Below are positions 1 to 6,084 of a stretch of DNA of 12,254 nt, in pieces. The DNA is from JANXSD01 sp043758125 (GTDB taxonomy: Bacteria; Bacteroidota; Bacteroidia; AKYH767-A; OLB10), in NCBI GenBank assembly GCA_043758125.1, contig JAYVOC010000197.1:1-12254 (forward strand). The letters run 5' to 3'. Within the stretch, counting starts at the first letter, position 1; the number at the start of each line of letters is the position of its first letter. Position numbers and translations under genes: made by a program. The notes under the pieces are model-generated. The model saw only the letters and a program-made list of their open reading frames with translations. It ran no database searches and had not been told where the DNA came from.

Positions 1-971
1 GACCATAAATAACTATTCGCAACACTTGAGGATAATAGTGTTGTAGATCCTTGACAAATTAATAACGGTCCTTGATTCGTTATTACAGGTAAACTTGAAA
101 CGCATGGATTCCAACAATAATCAATCGTTGCAGATGTTGCAGCACTTCCAGCATGTGATGAACTAAAGAGATCCTCAACAAGTCGTAGTAGGTTATAATG
201 ATTAATAATATTACTATAACTTCCATGTAAAACAGCATTTCCAATAAGCATTGTTAGTATCCGCTGACTAGATGAATTATCATCTTCATCAAAAGTAATT
301 ATGAGCAAACTATTATGAGATTTCGCCCACTGAATATACGCATTCAAATTAGTTTGCACCCAAGTATCAGCAGTTGCAATTCGAGTTGGATCGGTACCAT
401 TATGCATATCATTGTTCTGATTAGGAATTACAAATGATACATTGGATAATAAATTATAATCCGTAGGGAATGAAGAGAACGGTTGATTTGAAATTGAAGG
501 AATTCCATTCGTAACACCACCTTGCCAATTAACCCATGGATTATGTTTACGAGCATAATTTGCGGAAGTAGCTCCATTATAACCAACAGAAGGAAGATCT
601 TCAGAATAACCAATAAAAGTTTTCGAAGCTGCGAGTAATTCTGCACCCAAATTAGCAGATGTAAACGGAAAAGTTACTGGTACATTATCATCAATAACTC
701 CTTGATTAGATCCTGAAAAAAGTTGCAAATAATTCGGTTGGCTAGGATGCGAAATAGCAAACGATTGAGTGAACAATGCTGAATAAGGATCATTAATTAA
801 TCCATTTAAAAATGGTGCTGATGCAGATCCTACGATTTGATTATAACCATGATTTTCTAATACAAGAATCACAACATGTGCAGGAGCTTGTGGTAAAGCA
901 GCTGTACAATTTTCTATTGTAAAGATTAAAGAAATAACAAAAAGAAATAGCAATCGATACTTTCGATTCAT
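1..971 (-). CDS. Secreted phosphoesterase / acid phosphatase (PF04185-like), 3' end outside window
   Basis: This frame is open from the ATG at 971 to the left edge, giving at least 323 residues with no stop. The start MNRKYR is followed by a hydrophobic stretch (about residues 7-19), which fits a Sec signal peptide; no good lipobox precedes Cys22. The body resembles the phosphoesterase family of acid phosphatases and phospholipase C: HVVILVLENHGY (32-43), SHPSQPNYLQLFSG (74-87), DMHNG (188-192), TFDEDDN (226-232) and HYNLLRLVEDLF (258-269). In this family the ENH, H and D residues of such motifs bind metal and phosphate, so hydrolysis of phosphate esters in the periplasm or outside the cell is likely. 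The substrate cannot be told. From about residue 294 a new segment begins (PVITNQGP, then CQGSTTLLSS, then SYLW), like the Ig-like repeats that precede sorting domains in T9SS cargo. The gene diverges from the cdd1-like gene. Family assignment is strong; exact activity is inferred. Confidence 0.88.
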   Translation of the reverse strand, partial: MNRKYRLLFLFVISLIFTIENCTAALPQAPAHVVILVLENHGYNQIVGSASAPFLNGLINDPYSALFTQSFAISHPSQPNYLQLFSGSNQGVIDDNVPVTFPFTSANLGAELLAASKTFIGYSEDLPSVGYNGATSANYARKHNPWVNWQGGVTNGIPSISNQPFSSFPTDYNLLSNVSFVIPNQNNDMHNGTDPTRIATADTWVQTNLNAYIQWAKSHNSLLIITFDEDDNSSSQRILTMLIGNAVLHGSYSNIINHYNLLRLVEDLFSSSHAGSAATSATIDYCWNPCVSSLPVITNQGPLLICQGSTTLLSSSVANSYLW

Positions 972-1008
972 GGAAATTTTATTAAATATTTTAAGTCGAA
1001 AAGTTTTT

Positions 1009-1039
1009 GCAATTTAGCTCTTTTAAAGAGATGTTCAAA
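1009..1039 (-). promoter_or_regulatory. Candidate promoter of the phosphoesterase gene
   Basis: Read on the minus strand there is TTTG (1039-1036), a 19-base spacer, and TAAATTGC (1016-1009). This resembles the Bacteroidota sigma-A consensus TTTG / TAnnTTTG, with an imperfect -7 box. It would give a leader of roughly 30 bases before the ATG at 971. The element and spacing are seen in the sequence; its use is inferred. Confidence 0.5.
1018..1030. promoter_or_regulatory. Candidate operator: perfect 13-bp dyad in the promoter spacer
   Basis: CTCTTTTAAAGAG is a perfect inverted repeat: 6-base half-sites around one central T. It lies wholly within the 19-base spacer between the -33-like and -7-like boxes of the divergent phosphoesterase gene. 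A protein bound here would block RNA polymerase. No regulator is encoded nearby, and a dyad this short could occur by chance in AT-rich DNA. Confidence 0.4.
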
Positions 1040-1154
1040 AATTATTTTTCACTATTTATTTGATGCACTTGAAATTGCCTTTGACTACACTGAACGAGCG
1101 GATCAACTATCTGAAAAATCAAAGAGAAAAGTCTTAAAAATTTGATTTAAAATA

Positions 1155-1187
1155 TTGACTCATAAAATTATTTCTTCACTAAATTTG
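1155..1187 (+). promoter_or_regulatory. Candidate promoter of the cdd1-like gene
   Basis: TTG (1155-1157), a 22-base spacer and a perfect TAAATTTG (1180-1187) match the Bacteroidota promoter pattern TTG / TAnnTTTG. The last G lies only 4 bases before the ATG at 1192, so transcription would start at or very near the start codon, giving a leaderless message. Confidence 0.55.
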
Positions 1188-1191
1188 CTAC

Positions 1192-1488
1192 ATGAAATCA
1201 GGCGTTGAAATTTCTAAAAAAAATCTCCAACAAATACCAGGAGTTGGGATTTCTATTGCACAAGATTTAATAGATCTTGGAATTAATAACGTTGCTGATT
1301 TAGTGGGCAAAAATCCAGAAAAACTATTTGTTGATTCTAATAAATTAGTTGGTCAAACTCAAGACCGTTGCCTGCTGTATGTTTTCCGTTGTGCAGTCTA
1401 TTTTGCGGAGACTCCTGCATCCAAAAGAGAGCCCGAAAAACTAAAATGGTGGAATTGGAAAAATACAGAATATCACAATTATTTATAA
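1192..1488 (+). CDS. Helix-hairpin-helix protein, Cdd1 / 'pathogenicity locus' family (PF11731)
   Basis: This is a 98-residue protein. Residues 11-45 form a helix-hairpin-helix: LQQIPGVGISIAQDL, then DLGINNVADLVGKNPEKL. The IPGVG turn is the kind that contacts the DNA backbone. The second half has the family signature DRCLLYVFRCAVYFAE (about residues 58-73) and KLKWWNWKN near the C-terminus. Length and motif order match the Cdd1 family, which is widespread in bacteria despite its 'pathogenicity locus' name and has no settled function. DNA or RNA binding is inferred from the HhH fold only. The ATG at 1192 keeps the usual N-terminus but sits 4 bases after a perfect -7 box, so the mRNA may be leaderless. 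No terminator is visible between this gene and the rpsO promoter. Confidence 0.88.
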   Translation: MKSGVEISKKNLQQIPGVGISIAQDLIDLGINNVADLVGKNPEKLFVDSNKLVGQTQDRCLLYVFRCAVYFAETPASKREPEKLKWWNWKNTEYHNYL

Positions 1489-1549
1489 ACCAATACCTTA
1501 CATCAAATAAATACAAACTATCAAATTGTTAAAAACCTCGTTTCCAATG

Positions 1550-1580
1550 TTGTCGAATCAAAAGTAGGTTTGTATCTTTG
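1550..1580 (+). promoter_or_regulatory. Promoter of rpsO (-pnp)
   Basis: TTG (1550-1552), a 20-base spacer and TATCTTTG (1573-1580) form a textbook Bacteroidota sigma-A promoter. Transcription would start near 1587, about 30 bases before the rpsO ATG at 1618. No purine-rich Shine-Dalgarno sequence is evident, which is usual in this phylum. Confidence 0.7.
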
Positions 1581-1617
1581 CCCTCCTTATATTAGAAATA
1601 AAAGAATTAAAATCATC

Positions 1618-1887
1618 ATGCTGTTAACTGCTGAATCGAAAAAAGACATCTTCAAATTACACGGAAAAACCGACACGAATACTGGTAATTCTGAGGCTCA
1701 AATTGCTATGTTCTCTGAACGTATCAATCATTTAACTGATCACTTGAAGGGTCAAAAGAAAGATTATAATACTCAACGTGCGCTGATTCGCCTTGTAGGT
1801 AAACGTAGAAGTTTACTTGATTATCTTCAAAAAACGGAGATCAATCGCTACAGAGCAATTATCGCAACATTGGGCATTCGTAAATAA
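1618..1887 (+). CDS. rpsO: 30S ribosomal protein S15
   Basis: S15 is a primary 16S rRNA-binding protein of the small-subunit platform. It binds the three-way junction of helices 20-22 and helps form bridge B4 to the large subunit. The 89-residue product has the family length and signatures: MLLTAESKKDIFKLHG at the start, then TNTGNSEAQIAMFSERINHLTDHLK (about 20-44), RALIRLVGKRRSLLDYL (about 54-70) and RYRAIIATLGIRK at the end. The frame is open upstream to a TTG at 1570, but that codon lies inside the promoter's -7 region, so the ATG at 1618 is the real start. It is followed by pnp in the conserved rpsO-pnp order, with a 20-bp hairpin in the 92-base gap. In E. coli S15 represses its own translation through a leader structure; the roughly 30-base leader here leaves little room for that. 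Confidence 0.98.
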   Translation: MLLTAESKKDIFKLHGKTDTNTGNSEAQIAMFSERINHLTDHLKGQKKDYNTQRALIRLVGKRRSLLDYLQKTEINRYRAIIATLGIRK

Positions 1888-1892
1888 TTTAT

Positions 1893-1904
1893 TGCCGAAA
1901 GGCA
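1893..1904 (+). other. Small GAAA-loop hairpin after rpsO
   Basis: TGCC-GAAA-GGCA is a 4-bp stem closed by a GAAA tetraloop, 5 bases after the rpsO stop codon. Its last base may compete with the outermost pair of the larger hairpin that follows. It may stabilise the 3' end of rpsO mRNA; this is inferred. Confidence 0.4.
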
Positions 1905-1947
1905 GAACTAAAAAGGGCAATTTCGATAAATTGCCTTTTTTAGTTTT
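1904..1947 (+). terminator. Very long hairpin between rpsO and pnp (attenuator or RNase III-type site)
   Basis: Arms 1904-1923 and 1928-1947 pair over 20 bases, with two G-U pairs and no mismatch, around a CGAT loop. The central part of the stem is GGGCAATTT / AAATTGCC. The 3' arm is rich in T, so it reads as an intrinsic terminator. However, pnp starts 33 bases later and no promoter is seen in between, so read-through must supply pnp. In E. coli a comparable rpsO-pnp stem-loop is cut by RNase III and used for PNPase autoregulation. Terminator, attenuator and processing site remain possible. Confidence 0.65.
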
Positions 1948-1979
1948 AACCAAAACCGCCGCTAAAGCCGCCAAAGAAA

Positions 1980-4124
1980 ATGCAACCAAAAGGAATTGTA
2001 AAAAGTATCCGTCTCGAAGATGGAAGAGAAATTACCATTGAAACAGGTCGTCTAGCTAAACAAGCAGATGGATCGGTAGTAGTACGCATGGGAGATTGTA
2101 TGATCCTCGCTACTGTTGTTTCTAGTCAAGAAGCTAAAGTGGGCGTAGATTTTATGCCTCTTACTGTTGATTATCAAGAAAAATTTGCTTCTGCAGGTCG
2201 TTTCCCTGGCGGTTTCTTTCGTCGTGAAGGCCGCACAACAGATGCAGAAGTTTTAATATGCCGCTTAATTGATCGTGCTTTACGTCCGATGTTCCCATCA
2301 GATTTTCATGCCGATACTCAAGTGATGGTAACGATGATCTCTGCAGATCAAAACGTTTCTCCTGATTGTTTAGCTGGTCTTGCTGCATCCGCTGCACTCG
2401 CTGTTTCTGATATCCCTTTTAATGGACCAATCTCTGAAGTTAGAGTTGCACGAATTGATGGTAAATTTATTATCAACCCAAATCGTAAAGACATTGATCG
2501 CGCAGATATTGATATGATCGTTGCAGGTACTGCTGCTGATATCACTATGGTAGAAGGCGAAATGAAAGAAGTTTCAGAGCAAGAAATGGCGGAAGCTATT
2601 AAAATTGCTCACGAAGCTATTAAAGTACAATGCCAAGCTCAAATTGAACTCTCAGAAATGGTAGGTTCACAAAAGAAACGCGAATACACTCATGAAACAC
2701 ATGATGAAGAGCTTCGTGCTAAAGTTTGGAAAGAAACTTTTGATAAAGCTTATGCGGTAGCTCGTCAATGTAATCCTGATAAACATGCTCGTAAAGTTTC
2801 TTTTAAAGCAGTTCTCGAAGAGTTTACAAAACAGTATACTCCTGAAGAACTTGCGCCTCGCATCGGAATGATAAAAACTTATTATCATGATGTGGAAGCA
2901 GAAGCTGTTCGTAGCATGGTATTAAAAGAGAAAATTCGTTTAGATGGTCGTGGATTAACAGATATCCGTTCAATATGGTCGGAAATAGATTATCTTCCTT
3001 CTGCTCACGGTTCTGCAGTGTTTACCCGAGGAGAAACGCAATCATTAACAACTGTTACTTTAGGTTCTAAACTTGACGAACAAATTATCGATCAAGCTAT
3101 GTTTGAAGGAACAAACAAATTCTTGTTACATTATAATTTTCCAGGGTTCAGCACAGGTGAAGTAAAACCTAATCGTGGGCAAAGTCGTCGCGAAGTTGGT
3201 CATGGTAACCTTGCTATGCGTTCATTAAAACAAATGATGCCAGGTGATGATATCAATCCTTATACTATTCGAATCGTTTCTGATATTTTAGAATCAAACG
3301 GATCAAGTTCAATGGCTACAGTTTGTGCTGGTAGTTTATCACTTTTTGATGCTGGTGTGAAATTGAAGAGTGCAGTATCTGGTATCGCCATGGGATTAAT
3401 TACTGACGGTAAAGGAAACTTCGCTGTATTAAGTGATATTCTTGGTGATGAAGATCATTTAGGTGACATGGACTTTAAAGTAACAGGTACTTCTAAAGGT
3501 ATTTGTGCTTGTCAGATGGATCTAAAAGTTGATGGGCTTCCATACGAAATCCTTATACAAGCATTAGAACAAGCTAAAGCAGGCCGATTACACATACTTG
3601 CAGAAATGAATAAAACAATCGCTGCTCCTCGTGAAGATTACAAAGCACATGCTCCACGTATCGTTAAATTACGAATTGCTCGTGAATTTATCGGTGCAGT
3701 TATCGGACCCGGCGGAAAAATCATTCAGGAAATACAACGTTCTACTGGTGCTATCATTTCAATAGTTGAAGAAGGTAACGAAGGCGTAGTAGAAATTGCT
3801 TCTCCTGATAAGACATCTATTGATAAAGCATTAACTTGGATTAAAGGAATTGTAGCTGAACCAGAAGTTGGTGAAGTGTACGAAGGCAAAGTAAAAACGA
3901 TTACCACATTTGGTGCATTCGTTGAGTTCATGCCTGGGAAAGATGGCCTTTTACATATCTCTGAAATTTCTAATGAGCGCCTTGCAACAATGGAAGGTGT
4001 ATTAAAAGAAGGAGAAATTATTCAGGTGAAATTAGTAGAGGTTGATAAGAAAACTGGTAAGTATCGCTTATCGCGTAAGGTTTTACTTGGAAATCGTCCG
4101 GAACGCGTTGCACCAGAAGCTTAA
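1980..4124 (+). CDS. pnp: Polyribonucleotide nucleotidyltransferase (PNPase)
   Basis: PNPase is a trimeric 3'-5' exoribonuclease that uses phosphate to release nucleoside diphosphates; it can also add tails in reverse. It takes part in mRNA turnover and RNA quality control. The product has 714 residues, close to the 711 of E. coli. Domains in order are: first RNase PH domain with FPGGFFRREGR and RLIDRALRPMFP (about 75-105), the helical linker, and second RNase PH domain starting near RLDGRGL. The metal-binding residues match E. coli D486, D492 and K494, found here as D492, D498 and K500 in DEDHLGDMDFK. Then come a KH domain with GPGGK (576-580) and an S1 domain from about 630 (VGEVYEGKV, FGAFVEFMPGKDGLLHISE). 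All key residues are present. The frame is closed by a stop at 1947 and has no other ATG, so the start at 1980 is secure. Confidence 0.98.
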   Translation: MQPKGIVKSIRLEDGREITIETGRLAKQADGSVVVRMGDCMILATVVSSQEAKVGVDFMPLTVDYQEKFASAGRFPGGFFRREGRTTDAEVLICRLIDRALRPMFPSDFHADTQVMVTMISADQNVSPDCLAGLAASAALAVSDIPFNGPISEVRVARIDGKFIINPNRKDIDRADIDMIVAGTAADITMVEGEMKEVSEQEMAEAIKIAHEAIKVQCQAQIELSEMVGSQKKREYTHETHDEELRAKVWKETFDKAYAVARQCNPDKHARKVSFKAVLEEFTKQYTPEELAPRIGMIKTYYHDVEAEAVRSMVLKEKIRLDGRGLTDIRSIWSEIDYLPSAHGSAVFTRGETQSLTTVTLGSKLDEQIIDQAMFEGTNKFLLHYNFPGFSTGEVKPNRGQSRREVGHGNLAMRSLKQMMPGDDINPYTIRIVSDILESNGSSSMATVCAGSLSLFDAGVKLKSAVSGIAMGLITDGKGNFAVLSDILGDEDHLGDMDFKVTGTSKGICACQMDLKVDGLPYEILIQALEQAKAGRLHILAEMNKTIAAPREDYKAHAPRIVKLRIAREFIGAVIGPGGKIIQEIQRSTGAIISIVEEGNEGVVEIASPDKTSIDKALTWIKGIVAEPEVGEVYEGKVKTITTFGAFVEFMPGKDGLLHISEISNERLATMEGVLKEGEIIQVKLVEVDKKTGKYRLSRKVLLGNRPERVAPEA

Positions 4125-4154
4125 AACAAATAATAATTTTTATTGTAAGTAATT

Positions 4155-4181
4155 GAAAACCCGCTCTTGTAGCGGGTTTTC
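4155..4181 (+). terminator. Intrinsic terminator after pnp
   Basis: GAAAACCCGCT (4155-4165) pairs perfectly over 11 bases with AGCGGGTTTTC (4171-4181) around a CTTGT loop. It lies 31 bases after the pnp stop codon. The T-run forms the end of the 3' arm, and the outer A-T pairs can melt to leave a U-tract. Confidence 0.8.
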
Positions 4182-4259
4182 GCATTTATAAAATCGCTCA
4201 CTATTTTTATTTTAGTAATAAATTTTCGTGTAATCCCCTTGAGTCATTATTGATGAAAA

Positions 4260-4355
4260 GGCTTCTAAAGCATCCTAAAATGTACTAAATATCAATTTTT
4301 CATACACGATTTAAATTGTCAAAGAATTACTATATGCAACCTCTTTTAAGAAGCC
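4260..4355 (+). repeat. Long-range inverted repeat in the rpoD upstream region
   Basis: GGCTTCTAAAG (4260-4270) is nearly the reverse complement of CTTTTAAGAAGCC (4343-4355), which carries two extra bases. The arms are 72 bases apart, with the second ending 35 bases before the rpoD ATG. If transcription starts upstream, the arms could form a long-range stem in the rpoD leader. No convincing TTG / TAnnTTTG promoter was found in 4182-4389, so this is tentative. Confidence 0.3.
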
Positions 4356-4389
4356 ACCGTTTAGCTTGCCATAACACTTTTGTGGAAAA

Positions 4390-5253
4390 ATGAGACAATT
4401 AAAAATAACAAAGCAGGTTACGAACCGCGAAACAGCATCACTTGATAAATACCTTCAAGAGATTGGAAAAGTAGAACTGTTAAAACCTGAAGAGGAAGTT
4501 GATTTAGCTCGACGAATTAAAGAAGGCGATCGAACAGCTTTAGAGCGTTTAACAAAGGGTAATTTACGATTTGTGGTATCGGTTGCAAAACAATATCAAA
4601 ATCAAGGTTTAACACTTGGAGACCTAATAAACGAAGGAAATCTTGGATTGATAAAGGCAGCACAGCGATTTGATGAAACGCGAGGATTCAAATTCATTTC
4701 TTATGCTGTATGGTGGATTCGCCAAAGCATCCTTCAATCATTAGCTGAACAAGCACGTATCGTACGACTACCGCTAAATAAAATTGGTTTTATCAATAAA
4801 ATTAATAAAGCCTTTGCAAAATTAGAGCAGGAATTTGAGCGCGAACCTACCAATGAAGAACTTTCAACATTATTAAATATTACAGTTGATGATGTAATGG
4901 ACACAATGCGTTCTTCTGGTCGACATGTATCAATGGATGCACCACTCACACAAGGTGAAGACGCTACATTAATGGACTTAATGCCAGGAGAAGAATCATC
5001 ACCTTCACCAGAAACAAATCTTATCACCGAATCACTTCGTCGTGAAATTGAAAGAGCATTGCATACATTAACTCCTAGAGAAGCTGATGTGATTCGTTTA
5101 TACTTTGGTTTGAATGATTCACCAATGACGTTAGAAGAAATCGGAGAGCGTTTTGAACTTACACGTGAGCGCGTTCGCCAGATAAAAGAAAAAGCAATTC
5201 GTAGATTAAAACATACTTCCCGTAGTCGTATCTTAAAAACATACTTGGGATAA
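4390..5253 (+). CDS. rpoD: RNA polymerase primary sigma factor (sigma-A/RpoD, Bacteroidota type)
   Basis: This is the housekeeping sigma factor that directs RNA polymerase to promoters. At 287 residues it is far shorter than E. coli sigma-70: it starts directly in region 1.2 (about 16-48, SLDKYLQEIGKVELL) and lacks region 1.1 and the non-conserved insert, as is normal in this phylum. Region 2 spans about 50-128, with NLRFVVSVAKQYQNQGL, LINEGNLGLIKAAQRFD and FKFISYAVWWIRQSIL for core binding and -7 element melting. Region 3 holds EFEREPTNEEL and SGRHVSMDAPL. Region 4 (about 225-275) has a helix-turn-helix, TLEEIGERFELTRERVRQIKEKAIRRL, that reads the -33 element. This sigma type recognises TTG / TAnnTTTG, the pattern seen before rpsO and the cdd1-like gene. 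It is flanked by terminators, so it is probably transcribed alone. Confidence 0.97.
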   Translation: MRQLKITKQVTNRETASLDKYLQEIGKVELLKPEEEVDLARRIKEGDRTALERLTKGNLRFVVSVAKQYQNQGLTLGDLINEGNLGLIKAAQRFDETRGFKFISYAVWWIRQSILQSLAEQARIVRLPLNKIGFINKINKAFAKLEQEFEREPTNEELSTLLNITVDDVMDTMRSSGRHVSMDAPLTQGEDATLMDLMPGEESSPSPETNLITESLRREIERALHTLTPREADVIRLYFGLNDSPMTLEEIGERFELTRERVRQIKEKAIRRLKHTSRSRILKTYLG

Positions 5254-5283
5254 AAGAAGGTTTCTTGGTTTTTGGTTATGTTG

Positions 5284-5323
5284 AGGAACCCTGTTAGTTT
5301 AACTAATGGGGTTTCCTATTTTT
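5284..5323 (+). terminator. Intrinsic terminator after rpoD
   Basis: AGGAACCCTGTTAGT (5284-5298) pairs with ACTAATGGGGTTTCCT (5302-5317), with G-U pairs in the middle and one bulged T. The loop is short and is followed by ATTTTT. It lies 31 bases downstream of the rpoD stop. Confidence 0.75.
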
Positions 5324-5347
5324 ATATGCTCTTATAAAAATCCTTCT

Positions 5348-5355
5348 TAAATTAG
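5348..5355 (+). promoter_or_regulatory. Weak candidate -7 box upstream of rpe
   Basis: TAAATTAG differs from TAnnTTTG at one position and lies 34 bases before the rpe ATG, just after the rpoD terminator. A promoter is expected here because the terminator separates the genes. However, no good TTG is found 17-23 bases upstream. Confidence 0.3.
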
Positions 5356-5389
5356 CGCTTTCTAAGATCCACTCAAATTAATCCTACCT

Positions 5390-6055
5390 ATGTCAGTTCT
5401 CATTGCACCTTCTATCTTATCTGCTGATTTTTCAAATTTACAGCGTGATATAAAAATGATTAATGAAAGTAAGGCTGATTGGTTTCATCTTGATGTTATG
5501 GATGGTGTTTTTGTACCGAATATTTCCTTTGGATTACCTGTAATAAAAGCTATAAAAAAACATGCACGTAAACCGTTGGATGTTCATTTAATGATTGTGG
5601 ATCCTGATAAATATTTAGCTGCTTTTGCAGATGCTGGAGCGGCAATTATTTCGGTGCATTACGAAGCATGTACACATTTGCATAGAACAATTCAAAACAT
5701 GCGACAACTAGGTGTTTTAGCTGGAGTAGCAATCAACCCACACACTCCTTGCAATTTTCTTTCGGAAGTGATTGCAAATGTTGATGTAGTATGTATGATG
5801 TCGGTAAATCCTGGCTTTGGCGGGCAACGTTTTATTCGCAATACCTACAATAAAATTTACGATCTCAAAAATCTTATTTTACAGAAAGGTTCTTCAGCAA
5901 AAATTGAAATTGATGGTGGTGTTGATTTAAAAAATGCGCATGAGTTAATTAAAGCTGGTGCTGATATTTTAGTTGCAGGAAATACAGTTTTCTCCTCTGC
6001 TGATCCACTTGCAACTATTTTGGAATTGAAAACTTCTGATACGCAATTAGTATAG
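5390..6055 (+). CDS. rpe: Ribulose-phosphate 3-epimerase
   Basis: This enzyme interconverts D-ribulose 5-phosphate and D-xylulose 5-phosphate in the non-oxidative pentose phosphate pathway, in the cytoplasm. The 221-residue product is a complete TIM barrel of normal length. Family motifs are present in order: APSILSADF (6-14), DWFHLDVMDGVFVPN (30-44) with metal ligands H33 and D35, HLMI with ligand H66, MSVNPGFGGQRF with the phosphate-binding loop, and EIDGGV with the second catalytic aspartate D175. AGADILVAGNTVF near the C-terminus is the other phosphate-binding segment. The ATG at 5390 gives the usual N-terminus MSVLIAPSIL. The gene lies after the rpoD terminator and converges on the LRR gene, with only 29 bases between the two stop codons. 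No functional link to rpoD is implied. Confidence 0.97.
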   Translation: MSVLIAPSILSADFSNLQRDIKMINESKADWFHLDVMDGVFVPNISFGLPVIKAIKKHARKPLDVHLMIVDPDKYLAAFADAGAAIISVHYEACTHLHRTIQNMRQLGVLAGVAINPHTPCNFLSEVIANVDVVCMMSVNPGFGGQRFIRNTYNKIYDLKNLILQKGSSAKIEIDGGVDLKNAHELIKAGADILVAGNTVFSSADPLATILELKTSDTQLV

Positions 6056-6079
6056 TTAAATACTATGTTTAGTTTTTTT
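6049..6079 (+). terminator. Weak terminator candidate after rpe
   Basis: ATAGT (6052-6056) pairs with ACTAT (6062-6066), extendable by G-U and A-T pairs to about 8 bp, and T7 follows at 6073-6079. The stem overlaps the rpe stop codon and is AT-rich, so it is weak. No U-tract exists in the opposite direction for the convergent LRR gene. Confidence 0.35.
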
Positions 6080-6084
6080 CAACG

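Noticed and set aside
428..646. 72-codon minus-strand frame inside the phosphoesterase gene
   Set aside because: It is out of frame with the real, longer phosphoesterase frame, which has conserved motifs and a signal peptide.
1570..1617. In-frame TTG extension of rpsO by 16 residues
   Set aside because: The codon lies inside the -7 region of the rpsO promoter and S15 proteins begin at MLLTAE-like sequence; the ATG at 1618 gives the exact family length.
1817..2041. 74-codon plus-strand frame across the rpsO-pnp junction
   Set aside because: It overlaps both real genes in another frame, translates the hairpin, and has no recognisable domain.
4253..4288. Eleven-residue open frame upstream of rpoD (possible leader peptide)
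   Set aside because: There is no ribosome-binding signal, no run of regulatory codons and no mapped transcript; a frame this short is expected by chance.
4375..4382. CACTTTTG as the -7 box of rpoD
   Set aside because: The first base does not match TAnnTTTG and no TTG lies 17-23 bases upstream; the box would also place the start almost on the ATG.
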